NCBI RefSeq assembly: GCF_004745575.1
Contig: NZ_RPEM01000004.1
Span: forward strand, 186,001 to 250,000
Origin: Pseudotabrizicola sediminis
GTDB lineage: Bacteria; Pseudomonadota; Alphaproteobacteria; Rhodobacterales; Rhodobacteraceae
Direction: 5' to 3'
Length of the DNA: 64,000 nt
Below the pieces are notes generated by a model. The model did no database searches, was not told the origin of the DNA, and saw nothing but the letters and a program-made list of their open reading frames with translations. Below are positions 27,752 to 36,605 of the stretch, piece after piece (position 1 is the first letter of the stretch; each line of letters opens with the position of its first letter). Both the position numbers and the translations under genes were made by a program.

Positions 27752-28687
27752 ATGGAACCCATTCAGCACAGGGCGGGACGACGGGTGGTTGTGACCGGGG
27801 CCGGCGGTTTTGTCGGCAGGGCGGTTGTGCAAACGCTTTTGGCAACCGGTCATCGCGCGATCGGAGTGTGCCGGACCGCCCCGGATGTGCCTTTGCCGGG
27901 GGGAGTGGAGGCTGTCTGCGCCGATCTGGCGACCGACCCGCTGCCCCCTGTGCTGGCAGGGCTGCGGCCCGACACCATCATCCACTGCGCAGGTCTGACC
28001 CATGCGCCCGAGACCGGGGAGGGCCGGGCCGCGCTGACCGCCGCCAACCTGACCGCCACGGTGCGGCTGATTGAAGCCGCCGCGCGCCTGCCGCAGCCCG
28101 TGCGGTTGGTGGTGGTGTCGTCAGCCGCGATCTATGCGCCGATGCCAGAGGGTCTGGCGGCCACCACCGAAGATCATCCGCTGCGCCCAGCCGGGGCCTA
28201 CGGGGTCAGCAAGGCGGCGGCGACGCTGCATGCGCTGGCGCAGGCGGAGCGGCTTGACCTTGATCTGGCGGTCGCCGTCCCGTTCAATGTGACCGGCCCC
28301 GGCCAGCCCGCGCATCTGGTGCCCCAGGTGTTTGTCGCACGGCTGCGCGCCGATCCTTCGGCATTTGCCCTGTCCAATCCCCAATCGGTGCGCGACTGGG
28401 TGGATGTGCGCGATGTGGCGGCGGCGCTGGTGATGCTGGGCCAGCCGCAGGGTCCGCGTGGGGTGTTCAATGTGGCCACAGGTCTGGGGCACAGTCTGCA
28501 AGAGGTTCTGGACGTGCTGTGCCGCATTGGCGGCTGGCAACCGGTTGTCCGCGAAGGCGCTGCGCACAACGTGGCTGGCGTCACCAGAAGCATCGGAAGC
28601 CCCGCGCGTCTGGTGGCGGCCACCGGCTGGACCCCGAGGGTTTCGCTGGAGGACAGTCTGCGCGACATGATCCGGACGGCATCTTAA
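27752..28687 (+). CDS. NAD-dependent epimerase/dehydratase (extended SDR)
   Basis: 311 residues. Rossmann motif GAGGFVG (16-22) and the catalytic Tyr150-X3-Lys154 (YGVSK), with an upstream SSAAIY serine site, are all intact. The family interconverts nucleotide sugars such as UDP-glucose/galactose or makes 4-keto intermediates. It follows the GT2 gene by 98 bases on the same strand, consistent with making the sugar donor for the glycosyltransferases. The exact nucleotide sugar is unknown. Confidence 0.85.
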   Translation: MEPIQHRAGRRVVVTGAGGFVGRAVVQTLLATGHRAIGVCRTAPDVPLPGGVEAVCADLATDPLPPVLAGLRPDTIIHCAGLTHAPETGEGRAALTAANLTATVRLIEAAARLPQPVRLVVVSSAAIYAPMPEGLAATTEDHPLRPAGAYGVSKAAATLHALAQAERLDLDLAVAVPFNVTGPGQPAHLVPQVFVARLRADPSAFALSNPQSVRDWVDVRDVAAALVMLGQPQGPRGVFNVATGLGHSLQEVLDVLCRIGGWQPVVREGAAHNVAGVTRSIGSPARLVAATGWTPRVSLEDSLRDMIRTAS

Positions 28688-28728
28688 GCAGGAAGATCGC
28701 GTGACAGCCAGTTGCGCAGCGGGCCGGT

Positions 28729-29550
28729 TCAGACGGGGCAAACCAGTTCGGCACCTGCGTTCGCGCCTGCCGCTGTCGGTCTTTCCCCAGCCGGCTTTGC
28801 CAGTTCGATCAGAATGATCGCCGGATTGCGCAGCCTGGCCGCAGCGCAATCCTGCGACAGGCGGGCCAGCGTGGTCGTAATCGCGCGCTCATCGGGACGC
28901 GAGATATTGGCGGCAACCGTCACCGGCTGACCGGGTGCCACACCGGCCAGCAGCAATTGCGCGGTCAGCGCGTCGAGTTGCTTCATCGCCATGTAGAACA
29001 CCAGTGACGTGCCGGGACGCGCCATTTCGGCCACGCCCGATGGCATGTCGCCGGTGCAGCAGGTTGCCGTGGCCAGCACCACCCGGTCTGTCGCCCCGCG
29101 CAGGGTGAGCGGCTGGCACAGGCTGGCCGCAGCGGCAGAGGCGGCGGTGACGCCGGGGATGATGTCGATGGGAATCCCATGGGCGCGGGCGGCGGCGATT
29201 TCTTCGCCTGCGCGCCCGAAGATCGAAGGGTCACCCGATTTCAGCCGCACCACATGCTTGCCCTGCAGCGCGGCGGCGACGATGGTGGCGTCGATGCGGG
29301 ATTGCGGCCAGCTGTGGGCGCCGACCTCTTTGCCGACAAAGACGCATTCCGCGCCGGGGCGGGCGAAGGCCAGCACTTCAGGGTCGACCAGCCGGTCGTA
29401 GTAGATGACATCGGCCTGCCCAAGGCAGCGCACCGCCCGCAGCGTCAGATGGTCCGCCGCGCCCGGCCCGGCCCCGACCAGCGTGATGCGCCCGCGTGGT
29501 GCCTTGTCCAGATCGGGGAGGATGGTGGCGGGGTTCTGAAGAAAGCTCAT
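28729..29550 (-). CDS. cobA: Uroporphyrinogen-III C-methyltransferase
   Basis: 273 residues from ATG 29550, which overlaps the nasA stop (ATGA). SUMT signatures: VGAGPGAADHLTLRA (SAM-binding loop), YYDRLV, VGKEVGAHSWPQ, and LKSGDPSIFGRAGEE. It methylates uroporphyrinogen III to precorrin-2, the entry to siroheme. As last gene of the nitrate operon it presumably supplies siroheme for NirB rather than cobalamin; a CysG-like oxidase/chelatase domain is absent and must be encoded elsewhere. Confidence 0.92.
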   Translation of the reverse strand: MSFLQNPATILPDLDKAPRGRITLVGAGPGAADHLTLRAVRCLGQADVIYYDRLVDPEVLAFARPGAECVFVGKEVGAHSWPQSRIDATIVAAALQGKHVVRLKSGDPSIFGRAGEEIAAARAHGIPIDIIPGVTAASAAAASLCQPLTLRGATDRVVLATATCCTGDMPSGVAEMARPGTSLVFYMAMKQLDALTAQLLLAGVAPGQPVTVAANISRPDERAITTTLARLSQDCAAARLRNPAIILIELAKPAGERPTAAGANAGAELVCPV

Positions 29551-32144
29551 TCGGCGGCCTCGCGGTGGCTGTGACGGGACAAAAGGGCGGCAAGTTCCGG
29601 GCGGCAGGAGCCGCAATTGGTGCCCGCGCCAAGGGCGGCACCGATGGCATCAACGCTCATCAGCCCGTCGCCGGTGATGGCGCGCAGGATGGTGTTGAGC
29701 CCGACATTCAGACAGGCGCAGACCGTTGGCCCCGGATCGGGGCGGTCGGCTGCGGGGCGGCCTGCCAGCACCGACAGGTCGGTGGTGCCAAGGGCGGTGG
29801 TCAGGTGGGCGCGCGACAGCAGGACCGGAGTGCGCGCGATGAACAAGGCGGCGACAAGCTTGCCATGAGAAGTAAAGGCCATGCGATGTACGCCCTGCGC
29901 CGGGTCTGACACCATCGCCGAGGGGGATGGCAGGTCAAACAGGGCAGAGGCCCATGCAGGCCAGTCCTCTGGTGCCACCTGCCCTGCCAGTTCCAGCTGG
30001 ATGCCGCCCGCAGTCCGGCCCTCGGCCCAATAGTCGCAGGCCGGGGTCACATCGCGGTGTGACAGGGCAAAGCCGTACCAGCCGGCGGCAAAGGGGCGGA
30101 TGGCCACAGTTGCGGATTTGCTGGCGGGTTGGCCGGACACGGGGTCTGTCAGGCCCGGAACCAGCGCATCAATGCGGCCCGTGGGGGCGGTCTCACCCGT
30201 CCAGTGCATCGGGGCGAAGGGGTGGCCGGGCTGGACCTTGTCGCTGATCATGACGCGCAGGATGCAGCGGCCATGGCTGTTGCTGACCTCGGCCAGAGAG
30301 GCGGGGGCCAGCCCCAGACCCGCAGCATCAGCGGGGTGCAGTTCCAGATACGGTTCGCCCAGATGCTGCGTCAGGCGCGGGGCCATGCCGGTGCGGGTCA
30401 TGGTGTGCCATTGGTCGCGTACGCGGCCGGTGTTCAGGCGGAATGGCAGGGCCTTGGTCACTGCGGCGGGCAGGCTGGCGGTGACGGGCATCATGCGGGC
30501 ACGGCCATCGGGGGTGTGAAAGCGGCCATCGGCAAAGAACCTGCCGCCCCGCTTGGCGGCCTGCGGCCAGACAACCGGGGCAAAGGCTTCGTAAGCGGTG
30601 CCGACCAGCCCCGAGATGTCGAAATCGCTGCCCAAGGTGCCAGCCACACCGGACAGGCGGGCGTATTCATCAAAGATCTGCGCGGGGCTGTCCCAGTCAA
30701 ACCCCGCAAACCCCATGCGCTGCGCCACTTGTGCCAGCTGCCACCAATCCGCCCGGGCCTGACCGGGGGGCGGGGCAAAGCCACGCTGGCGGCTGATCAT
30801 GCGCTCAGAGTTGGTGACGGTGCCGTTCTTTTCGCCCCAGCCTGCGGCGGGCAGCAGCACATGCGCCAGACGGGCGGTGTCGGTGTTGGGCCAAAGGTCG
30901 CTGACCGCGACGAAATCGCAAGCAGCGATGGCACGGGCCACGCGATCCGCGTCGGGCATGGTGACGGCGGGGTTGGTGTGCAGGACCCACAGCGCCCTGA
31001 TCCGCCCGTCTTCAACCGCGCGGAACATGTCCACCGCCTTCAGCCCCGGCTGGGTTGCCATGGCGGGTGCGGCCCAGAAGCCTTGTACCGCGTCGCGGTG
31101 GGTGGGGTTTTCAAGATCCAGATGGCAGGCGAGCATATTGGCCAGCCCCCCCACCTCGCGCCCGCCCATGGCATTGGGCTGACCGGTGATGGAAAACGGC
31201 CCCATGCCGGGGCGGCCGATGCGGCCGGTGGCAAGGTGGCAGTTGAGGATGGCATTCACCTTGTCGGTGCCAGAGTCGGACTGGTTTATGCCTTGGGAAT
31301 AGACGGTGACCACCCGTTCGGTGCTGGCCCAGAGGGTGAGGAAGGCGGCCAGATCCGCCGGGGGCAATCCGGTTGCGGCGGGGGTGCTGATGCGCGCGCT
31401 GGCAAGGGCCGCGTCCAGCCCGGTCACATGGTGCAGGAAGTCCGGGTTCAGGTGACCCTGATCCGCAAGCTGACACAGCAGCAGGTTGAACAGATGCGCA
31501 TCCGCGCCGGGGGCCAGCGCAAGGTGCAGATCGGCCCCTTCGCAGGTGGCGGTGCGGCGCGGGTCGATGACGACGATTTTCAATGCAGGCCGTACGGCTT
31601 TGGCGGCCATCAGGCGCTGGTGCAGCACCGGGTGGCACCACGCCAGATTGCTGCCGACCAGCACCACCAGATCGGCCAGTTCCAGATCCTCATACTGGCC
31701 CGGCACGGTGTCGGAGCCGAAGGCGCGGCGGTGGCCTGCTACGCTAGACGCCATGCACAGGCGGCTGTTGGTGTCGATATTGGCGCTGCCGATGAAGCCT
31801 TTCATCAGTTTGTTGGCGACGTAGTAATCTTCGGTCAGGAGTTGGCCGGAGACATAAAGCGCCACCGAGTCCGGCCCGTGGGCTGCGATGGTTTGCGAAA
31901 ACCGTGCCGCCACTTCGTCCAGCGCGCTGTCCCAAGTCGCCTGTTGCCCACGGATCATCGGCGACAGGAGCCGCCCCTCGGTGGACAGGGTTTCACCCAG
32001 TGCCGCGCCCTTGACGCACAGGCGGCCCCGGTTGGCCGGGTGGTCGGGGTCGCCCTTGATCTGCACGCCGCCCCTGCCATCCGGCGTGGCGATCACGCCG
32101 CAGCCGACGCCGCAATAGGGGCAGGTTGTGCTGACCCCGGTCAT
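29547..32144 (-). CDS. nasA: Assimilatory nitrate reductase catalytic subunit NasA
   Basis: 865 residues. An N-terminal [4Fe-4S] site (Cys8, Cys11, Cys15, Cys43) precedes the bis-MGD molybdopterin domains (VGSNLAWCHPVLHQR; C-terminal LNTGRVRDQWHTMTRTG). The last 60 residues add a BFD-like [2Fe-2S] domain (CACLN...GTNCGSCRPEL), typical of NasA. It reduces nitrate to nitrite in the cytoplasm. Its start is 3 bases before the nirD stop end, so it is translationally coupled within nrtA-nrtB-nrtD-nirB-nirD-nasA-cobA. Confidence 0.95.
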   Translation of the reverse strand: MTGVSTTCPYCGVGCGVIATPDGRGGVQIKGDPDHPANRGRLCVKGAALGETLSTEGRLLSPMIRGQQATWDSALDEVAARFSQTIAAHGPDSVALYVSGQLLTEDYYVANKLMKGFIGSANIDTNSRLCMASSVAGHRRAFGSDTVPGQYEDLELADLVVLVGSNLAWCHPVLHQRLMAAKAVRPALKIVVIDPRRTATCEGADLHLALAPGADAHLFNLLLCQLADQGHLNPDFLHHVTGLDAALASARISTPAATGLPPADLAAFLTLWASTERVVTVYSQGINQSDSGTDKVNAILNCHLATGRIGRPGMGPFSITGQPNAMGGREVGGLANMLACHLDLENPTHRDAVQGFWAAPAMATQPGLKAVDMFRAVEDGRIRALWVLHTNPAVTMPDADRVARAIAACDFVAVSDLWPNTDTARLAHVLLPAAGWGEKNGTVTNSERMISRQRGFAPPPGQARADWWQLAQVAQRMGFAGFDWDSPAQIFDEYARLSGVAGTLGSDFDISGLVGTAYEAFAPVVWPQAAKRGGRFFADGRFHTPDGRARMMPVTASLPAAVTKALPFRLNTGRVRDQWHTMTRTGMAPRLTQHLGEPYLELHPADAAGLGLAPASLAEVSNSHGRCILRVMISDKVQPGHPFAPMHWTGETAPTGRIDALVPGLTDPVSGQPASKSATVAIRPFAAGWYGFALSHRDVTPACDYWAEGRTAGGIQLELAGQVAPEDWPAWASALFDLPSPSAMVSDPAQGVHRMAFTSHGKLVAALFIARTPVLLSRAHLTTALGTTDLSVLAGRPAADRPDPGPTVCACLNVGLNTILRAITGDGLMSVDAIGAALGAGTNCGSCRPELAALLSRHSHREAAE

Positions 32145-32476
32145 GCGGCGCTGCGCCGGGCAAGGCGGGTGGCGTCCAGCAGCACGCGGCCCGCTTCCAG
32201 CCGCACCGCGAAGGTCTGCACCGCGCCATCATCGGCACCCTGCGCTTGCCCGGTGTTCATGTCGAACACCCAGGCGTGCAGCGGGCAGGTGACCGATGTG
32301 CCATGCACGATGCCTTCGGACAACGGCCCGCCCTTGTGCGGGCAGCGGTCTTCCAGCGCGAAGACCTGATCATCGGCAGTGCGGAACACCGCGATGCAGC
32401 CCAGCACGGTTTTCACCAGCCGCGCGCCCTGACGCGGAATGTCTTCCAATGCGGCGATGTCGATGAATGCGGTCAT
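32141..32476 (-). CDS. nirD: Nitrite reductase small subunit NirD
   Basis: 111 residues from ATG 32476, overlapping the nirB stop (ATGA). A Rieske-type [2Fe-2S] fold with both cluster motifs: CPHKGG (C-X-H) and CPLHAW (C-X2-H), so unlike E. coli NirD the iron-sulfur ligands are retained. It partners with NirB. Some codons upstream are open but have no start context. Confidence 0.92.
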   Translation of the reverse strand: MTAFIDIAALEDIPRQGARLVKTVLGCIAVFRTADDQVFALEDRCPHKGGPLSEGIVHGTSVTCPLHAWVFDMNTGQAQGADDGAVQTFAVRLEAGRVLLDATRLARRSAA

Positions 32477-34899
32477 TCTGCGGCCCTCAGCGTCAGGTCG
32501 GCTATCGGGGCCCAGTCTGCCGGTTTTGCGGCAAGGTCGGCCCATGGGTCGGTTTGATATATCGACTGCGACAGCATGAAACGGTCATACAGCGCGCGGC
32601 GCGTGGCCGGGTCTTCGACCTGCGCGCGGCACCAATCGAGCCCCACCTTGGCCACCCATTTGTAGATGCGGTGCAGATAACGGGCGTTTTCGCGGTAAAG
32701 CTGGGTAAAGGCGGCGATCACCTCCATGACCTCGGCCTCGGTGGTGACCTTGCACAGAAACTCGGTTTCGCGCACGTCCATGCCTGCGGCCCCGGCCACG
32801 CTGATCTCATACCCTGAGTCCACGCAGACCACGCCGATGTCCTTGCAGGTGGCTTCGGCACAGTTGCGCGGGCAACCCGAGACGCCCAGTTTCACCTTAG
32901 CGGGGGTCCATGAGCCCCAGAGCAGTTTTTCCAGCTGTATGCCCAGCCCGGTACTATCCTGGGTGCCAAAGCGGCAGAAGTCGGTGCCGACGCAGGTTTT
33001 CACGGTGCGCAGGCCCTTGGCATAAGCGTGGCCCGAGACCATTCCGGCGGCGTTCAGGTCGGACCAGATGGCGGGCAGATCTTGCTTTTTCACGCCCAGA
33101 AGGTCGATCCGCTGGCCGCCGGTGACCTTGACCATCGGGACGCCGTAGCGGTCGGCGGCATCGGCGATGGCGCGCAATTCAGCCGGCGTGGTGACGCCGC
33201 CCCACATGCGCGGCACAACGGAATAGGTGCCATCCTTCTGGATATTGCCGTGGTTGCGTTCGTTCACGAACCGCGACTGGCGGTCATCGGTGTAGTCCAT
33301 CGGCCAGTCGGCGATCAGGTAGTAGTTCAGCGCAGGACGGCACGACGCGCAGCCGCCCACGGTTTTCCAGCCCAGGTCCTGCATCACAGCGGGAATGGAT
33401 TTCAGGCCCATCGACTTGATCAGCCTGCGCACGTCTTCATGGGTGTGATCGGTGCATTTGCACATGGGCGGGTTGGCATTGGCGCTGAAGCTGTCGCCCA
33501 GTGTCAGGGCCATCACCTGTTCCACGAGGCCCGTGCAGGTGCCGCAGCTGGCACTGGCTTTTGTGGTGCTGCGCACAAGTTCCAGCGTGGTGGCCCCGCC
33601 GCCGATGGCGGTCACGATTTTTCCCTTGCACACGCCGTTGCAGCCACAGATTTCCGCCTCAGGCGGCAAGGCTGCAACGGCTGCCAGAGGGTCCGTTTGG
33701 GCACCTCCCTGAAAGGCCGGGCCAAAGATCAGCGTGTCGCGCAGATCGGTGACATCGCGGCGCTGTTTGATCAGGTCAAAGAACCACGCGCCATCGGCGG
33801 TATCGCCATACATCACCGCGCCGATCAGGTGCGCGCCCTCAAGGATCAGGCGCTTGTAGACGCCGCGCCCCGGATCGCGGAACACGATATCCTCGCGCCC
33901 CGGTGCATCGGCGAAATCGCCGGCGCTGAACAGATCGACGCCAGTGACCTTCAGCTTGGTGGCGGTTTGCACGGGTTTGAAGGCGGCCTGTTGACCCAGC
34001 AACGTGGCTGCCAGCACCTTGGCCTGATCATACAGCGGCGCGACGAGGCCGAACACCTGCTTGTCATGCTCCACACATTCGCCCAGCGCGAAGATTGCGG
34101 GATCGGATGTGCGCATCTGGTCATCGACCGTGATGCCACGCCCCACGTCGAGATGCGCGTCATTGGCCAGCCGCACCTCGGGCCGGATGCCGACGGCCAT
34201 GCAGACCAGATCAGCGGGGTAGACGGTGCCGTCTTCCAGCAAAACCGCCTCCACCCTATCCGTGCCCAGAATGGCTTTGGTGGCCCCCTTGCAATGGATG
34301 CGGATGCCGCGGCGTTCGAGATCCTTTTGCAGCAGATATCCGGCGGCGGGGTCGAGCTGACGTTCCATCAGGTGGCCCATCAGGTGGATGACCGTTACCT
34401 CGGCCCCGCGCGCGGCCATGCCTGCGGCGGCCTCAAGCCCCAGCAGACCGCCACCGATCACTACGGCGCGTGCACCGGGGCGGCTGGCGGCAATCATCGC
34501 ATTGGTGTCTTCCAGATCACGGTAGGCGACCACGCCCGGCAAATCCTTGCCCGGCACCGGCACGATGAACGGGGCCGACCCGGTGGCGATGACCAGCGCG
34601 TCATAGGGCACGCCGCCGGTGTTGGACGTGACGATGCGGTTGGCGCGGTCGATCTTGACCACGGGTTCACCAAAGCGGCAGTCGACGCCATGGGCCTGAT
34701 ACCAGTCTGCATCATGCGTCACGATCTGGTCGTAGGTTTTTTCCCCGGACAGCACCGGCGACAGCATCAGCCGGTTGTAGTTGCCGCGCGGTTCCGCGTT
34801 GAACAGGGTGACGTCGAAATTGCCCCCCGCCTCAAACACAGCCTCCAGCATGCGGCCCGAGGCCATGCCTGCGCCGACCACCACAAGTTTCTGTTTCAT
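32473..34899 (-). CDS. nirB: NADH-dependent nitrite reductase large subunit NirB
   Basis: 808 residues in the classic order: FAD domain (VVVGAGMASGRM), NAD domain (VVIGGGLLGLEAAAGM), BFD [2Fe-2S] domain (CGCNGVCKG...CGTCTG), then the siroheme/[4Fe-4S] domain with TCVGTDFCRFG and GVSGCPRNCAEA cysteines. It reduces nitrite to ammonium. A second BFD-like cysteine set (CKC...CASCRP) is also present. Siroheme need explains the cobA gene at the operon end. Confidence 0.95.
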   Translation of the reverse strand: MKQKLVVVGAGMASGRMLEAVFEAGGNFDVTLFNAEPRGNYNRLMLSPVLSGEKTYDQIVTHDADWYQAHGVDCRFGEPVVKIDRANRIVTSNTGGVPYDALVIATGSAPFIVPVPGKDLPGVVAYRDLEDTNAMIAASRPGARAVVIGGGLLGLEAAAGMAARGAEVTVIHLMGHLMERQLDPAAGYLLQKDLERRGIRIHCKGATKAILGTDRVEAVLLEDGTVYPADLVCMAVGIRPEVRLANDAHLDVGRGITVDDQMRTSDPAIFALGECVEHDKQVFGLVAPLYDQAKVLAATLLGQQAAFKPVQTATKLKVTGVDLFSAGDFADAPGREDIVFRDPGRGVYKRLILEGAHLIGAVMYGDTADGAWFFDLIKQRRDVTDLRDTLIFGPAFQGGAQTDPLAAVAALPPEAEICGCNGVCKGKIVTAIGGGATTLELVRSTTKASASCGTCTGLVEQVMALTLGDSFSANANPPMCKCTDHTHEDVRRLIKSMGLKSIPAVMQDLGWKTVGGCASCRPALNYYLIADWPMDYTDDRQSRFVNERNHGNIQKDGTYSVVPRMWGGVTTPAELRAIADAADRYGVPMVKVTGGQRIDLLGVKKQDLPAIWSDLNAAGMVSGHAYAKGLRTVKTCVGTDFCRFGTQDSTGLGIQLEKLLWGSWTPAKVKLGVSGCPRNCAEATCKDIGVVCVDSGYEISVAGAAGMDVRETEFLCKVTTEAEVMEVIAAFTQLYRENARYLHRIYKWVAKVGLDWCRAQVEDPATRRALYDRFMLSQSIYQTDPWADLAAKPADWAPIADLTLRAAE

Positions 34900-34904
34900 G
34901 ATCT

Positions 34905-35714
34905 TTACTCCGCCGCTTCGACGAAGCGGTGACGTTCATAGAGGAACCGCAGCACCGCTTCGCGGGCGCGGACGTAATCGGGATGGCTGGCAAGCGCGAT
35001 GCGGTCGCGCGGGCGGGGGATGGCAACCTCCAGCACCTCGCCGATCGTGGCCGCCGGGCCGTTGGTCATCATCACGATGCGGTCGGCCAGCAACACGGCT
35101 TCATCGACATCATGGGTGATCATGATCATGGTGTTGCCAAGGCGGGCGTGGATATCCATGACCGCATCCTGCAGATGCGCCCGGGTCAGCGCGTCGAGCG
35201 CGCCGAAGGGTTCATCGAGCAGCAGCACCTTGGGTTCCATCGACAGGGCGCGGGCAATGCCCACCCGCTGCCGCATGCCGCCCGAAATCTCGCCGGGGCG
35301 TTTGTCGGCGGCATGGATCATCTGCACCAGATCAAGGTTCTGCATGATCCAGTCGTGGCGTTCCGCCCGCGTCTTGGTGCCGGAAAACACCTTGGAAACC
35401 GCCAGCTTCACGTTGTCATAAACGGTCAGCCAGGGCAGCAGGCTGTGGTTCTGGAACACCACGGCGCGTTCCGGCCCCGGTGCGTTCACCTCGCGGCCTT
35501 CCAGTTTCAGGGCACCCGTGGTCACGTCGGTCAGGCCCGCGATCAGGTTCAGCAAGGTGGATTTGCCACAGCCGGAATGGCCGATGATCGAGACGAATTC
35601 GCCCTTGTCGATGGTCAGGCGGATGTCTTGCAGAACCTCGGTCACCTTGGAGCCGTTGGTGAAGGTTTTGCTGATGCGGTCGATGTGCAGGTATTTTGTC
35701 GGTGCCATGGTCAT
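34905..35714 (-). CDS. nrtD: Nitrate ABC transporter ATPase (NrtD/NasD type)
   Basis: 269 residues. Start ATG 35714 overlaps the permease stop (ATGA). Walker A GHSGCGKS (45-52), signature ISGGMRQ (143-149) and Walker B KVLLLDEP are intact, with a THDVDEA switch. It lacks the extra substrate-binding domain of cyanobacterial NrtC, so it is the short NrtD type. Drives nitrate uptake with NrtA and NrtB, and is followed 6 bases later by nirB. Confidence 0.93.
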   Translation of the reverse strand: MTMAPTKYLHIDRISKTFTNGSKVTEVLQDIRLTIDKGEFVSIIGHSGCGKSTLLNLIAGLTDVTTGALKLEGREVNAPGPERAVVFQNHSLLPWLTVYDNVKLAVSKVFSGTKTRAERHDWIMQNLDLVQMIHAADKRPGEISGGMRQRVGIARALSMEPKVLLLDEPFGALDALTRAHLQDAVMDIHARLGNTMIMITHDVDEAVLLADRIVMMTNGPAATIGEVLEVAIPRPRDRIALASHPDYVRAREAVLRFLYERHRFVEAAE

Positions 35715-36595
35715 GATGCTGTTCCTCTTGAGACGACAGAACCGATCCAGCCCACCAGACGGTCCAGCACAAAGCCGGTCACCCCGATGTAGATCAGTGC
35801 CACGATGATGTCGGTCAGGCGCGAGGAATTCCACGCATCCCAGATGAAGAACCCGATGCCCACGCCGCCGGTCAGCATCTCAGCCGCAACGATGGCGAGC
35901 CAGGACAGGCCAACCCCGATGCGCAGGCCGGAAAAGATGTAGGGTGCGGCAGAGGGGACCATGATCTTCCAGAAGAACTCGATCTGGTTCAGGCGCAACA
36001 CGGCGGCGACATTGCGGTAATCCTGCGGAATGGCGCGGACCCCGGCGGCGGTGTTGATGATGATGGGCCAGATCGCGGTGATGAAGATCACGAAGATCGC
36101 GCTTGGCCGGCTGTCCATGAAGGCGGCCAGGCTGATGGGCAGCCAGGCCAGTGGCGGCACTGTGCGCAGCACCTGAAAGATCGGGTCGAAGCCGCGCATC
36201 ATCAGCGCCGACTGGCCAATGACCGCGCCCATCAGCACGCCCGCCACGGCGGCAAGGCCAAACCCGTAGGCCACCCGTTCAAGCGAGGTCAGCACCCGCC
36301 AGCCAAGGCCGATGTCCTGCGAGCCGTAGACAAAGAACGGATCAAGGATCAGCTCGCTGCTTTCGGCCCAGACCTTGGTGGGTGTGGGCAACCCGGCATC
36401 AGGGCCGGAAAAGGCGATCTGCCAGATCGCCAGCAGCACGAACAGCACCACCAGCGGCGGCAGGACCGACGAGACGATCCATGCCAGCGACTTCTGCGCC
36501 CATTGCCCGGATTTCGCGGCAACCGGCAGCGGCACCACCTGCGCCGGGGGGTGTTTGGCCGGGGCGGGGGTTTTCTTGAGCACTACAACAGACAT
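35711..36595 (-). CDS. nrtB: Nitrate ABC transporter permease NrtB
   Basis: 294 residues from ATG 36595; longer in-frame codons overlap nrtA and are not used. A Pro/Lys-rich cytoplasmic start is followed by about six membrane helices. EAA-like loop at AAVLRLNQIEFFWKIMVPSAAPYI. The VLRTVPPLAWLPISLAAF segment is characteristic of nitrate/taurine/bicarbonate-type permeases. Ten bases separate it from nrtA. Confidence 0.92.
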   Translation of the reverse strand: MSVVVLKKTPAPAKHPPAQVVPLPVAAKSGQWAQKSLAWIVSSVLPPLVVLFVLLAIWQIAFSGPDAGLPTPTKVWAESSELILDPFFVYGSQDIGLGWRVLTSLERVAYGFGLAAVAGVLMGAVIGQSALMMRGFDPIFQVLRTVPPLAWLPISLAAFMDSRPSAIFVIFITAIWPIIINTAAGVRAIPQDYRNVAAVLRLNQIEFFWKIMVPSAAPYIFSGLRIGVGLSWLAIVAAEMLTGGVGIGFFIWDAWNSSRLTDIIVALIYIGVTGFVLDRLVGWIGSVVSRGTAS

Positions 36596-36605
36596 GCCCA
36601 CCCCC

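Noticed and set aside
30129-32369. 746-codon open frame on the plus strand
   Set aside because: Antisense to nasA, whose motifs are unambiguous; such frames arise from strong GC codon bias.
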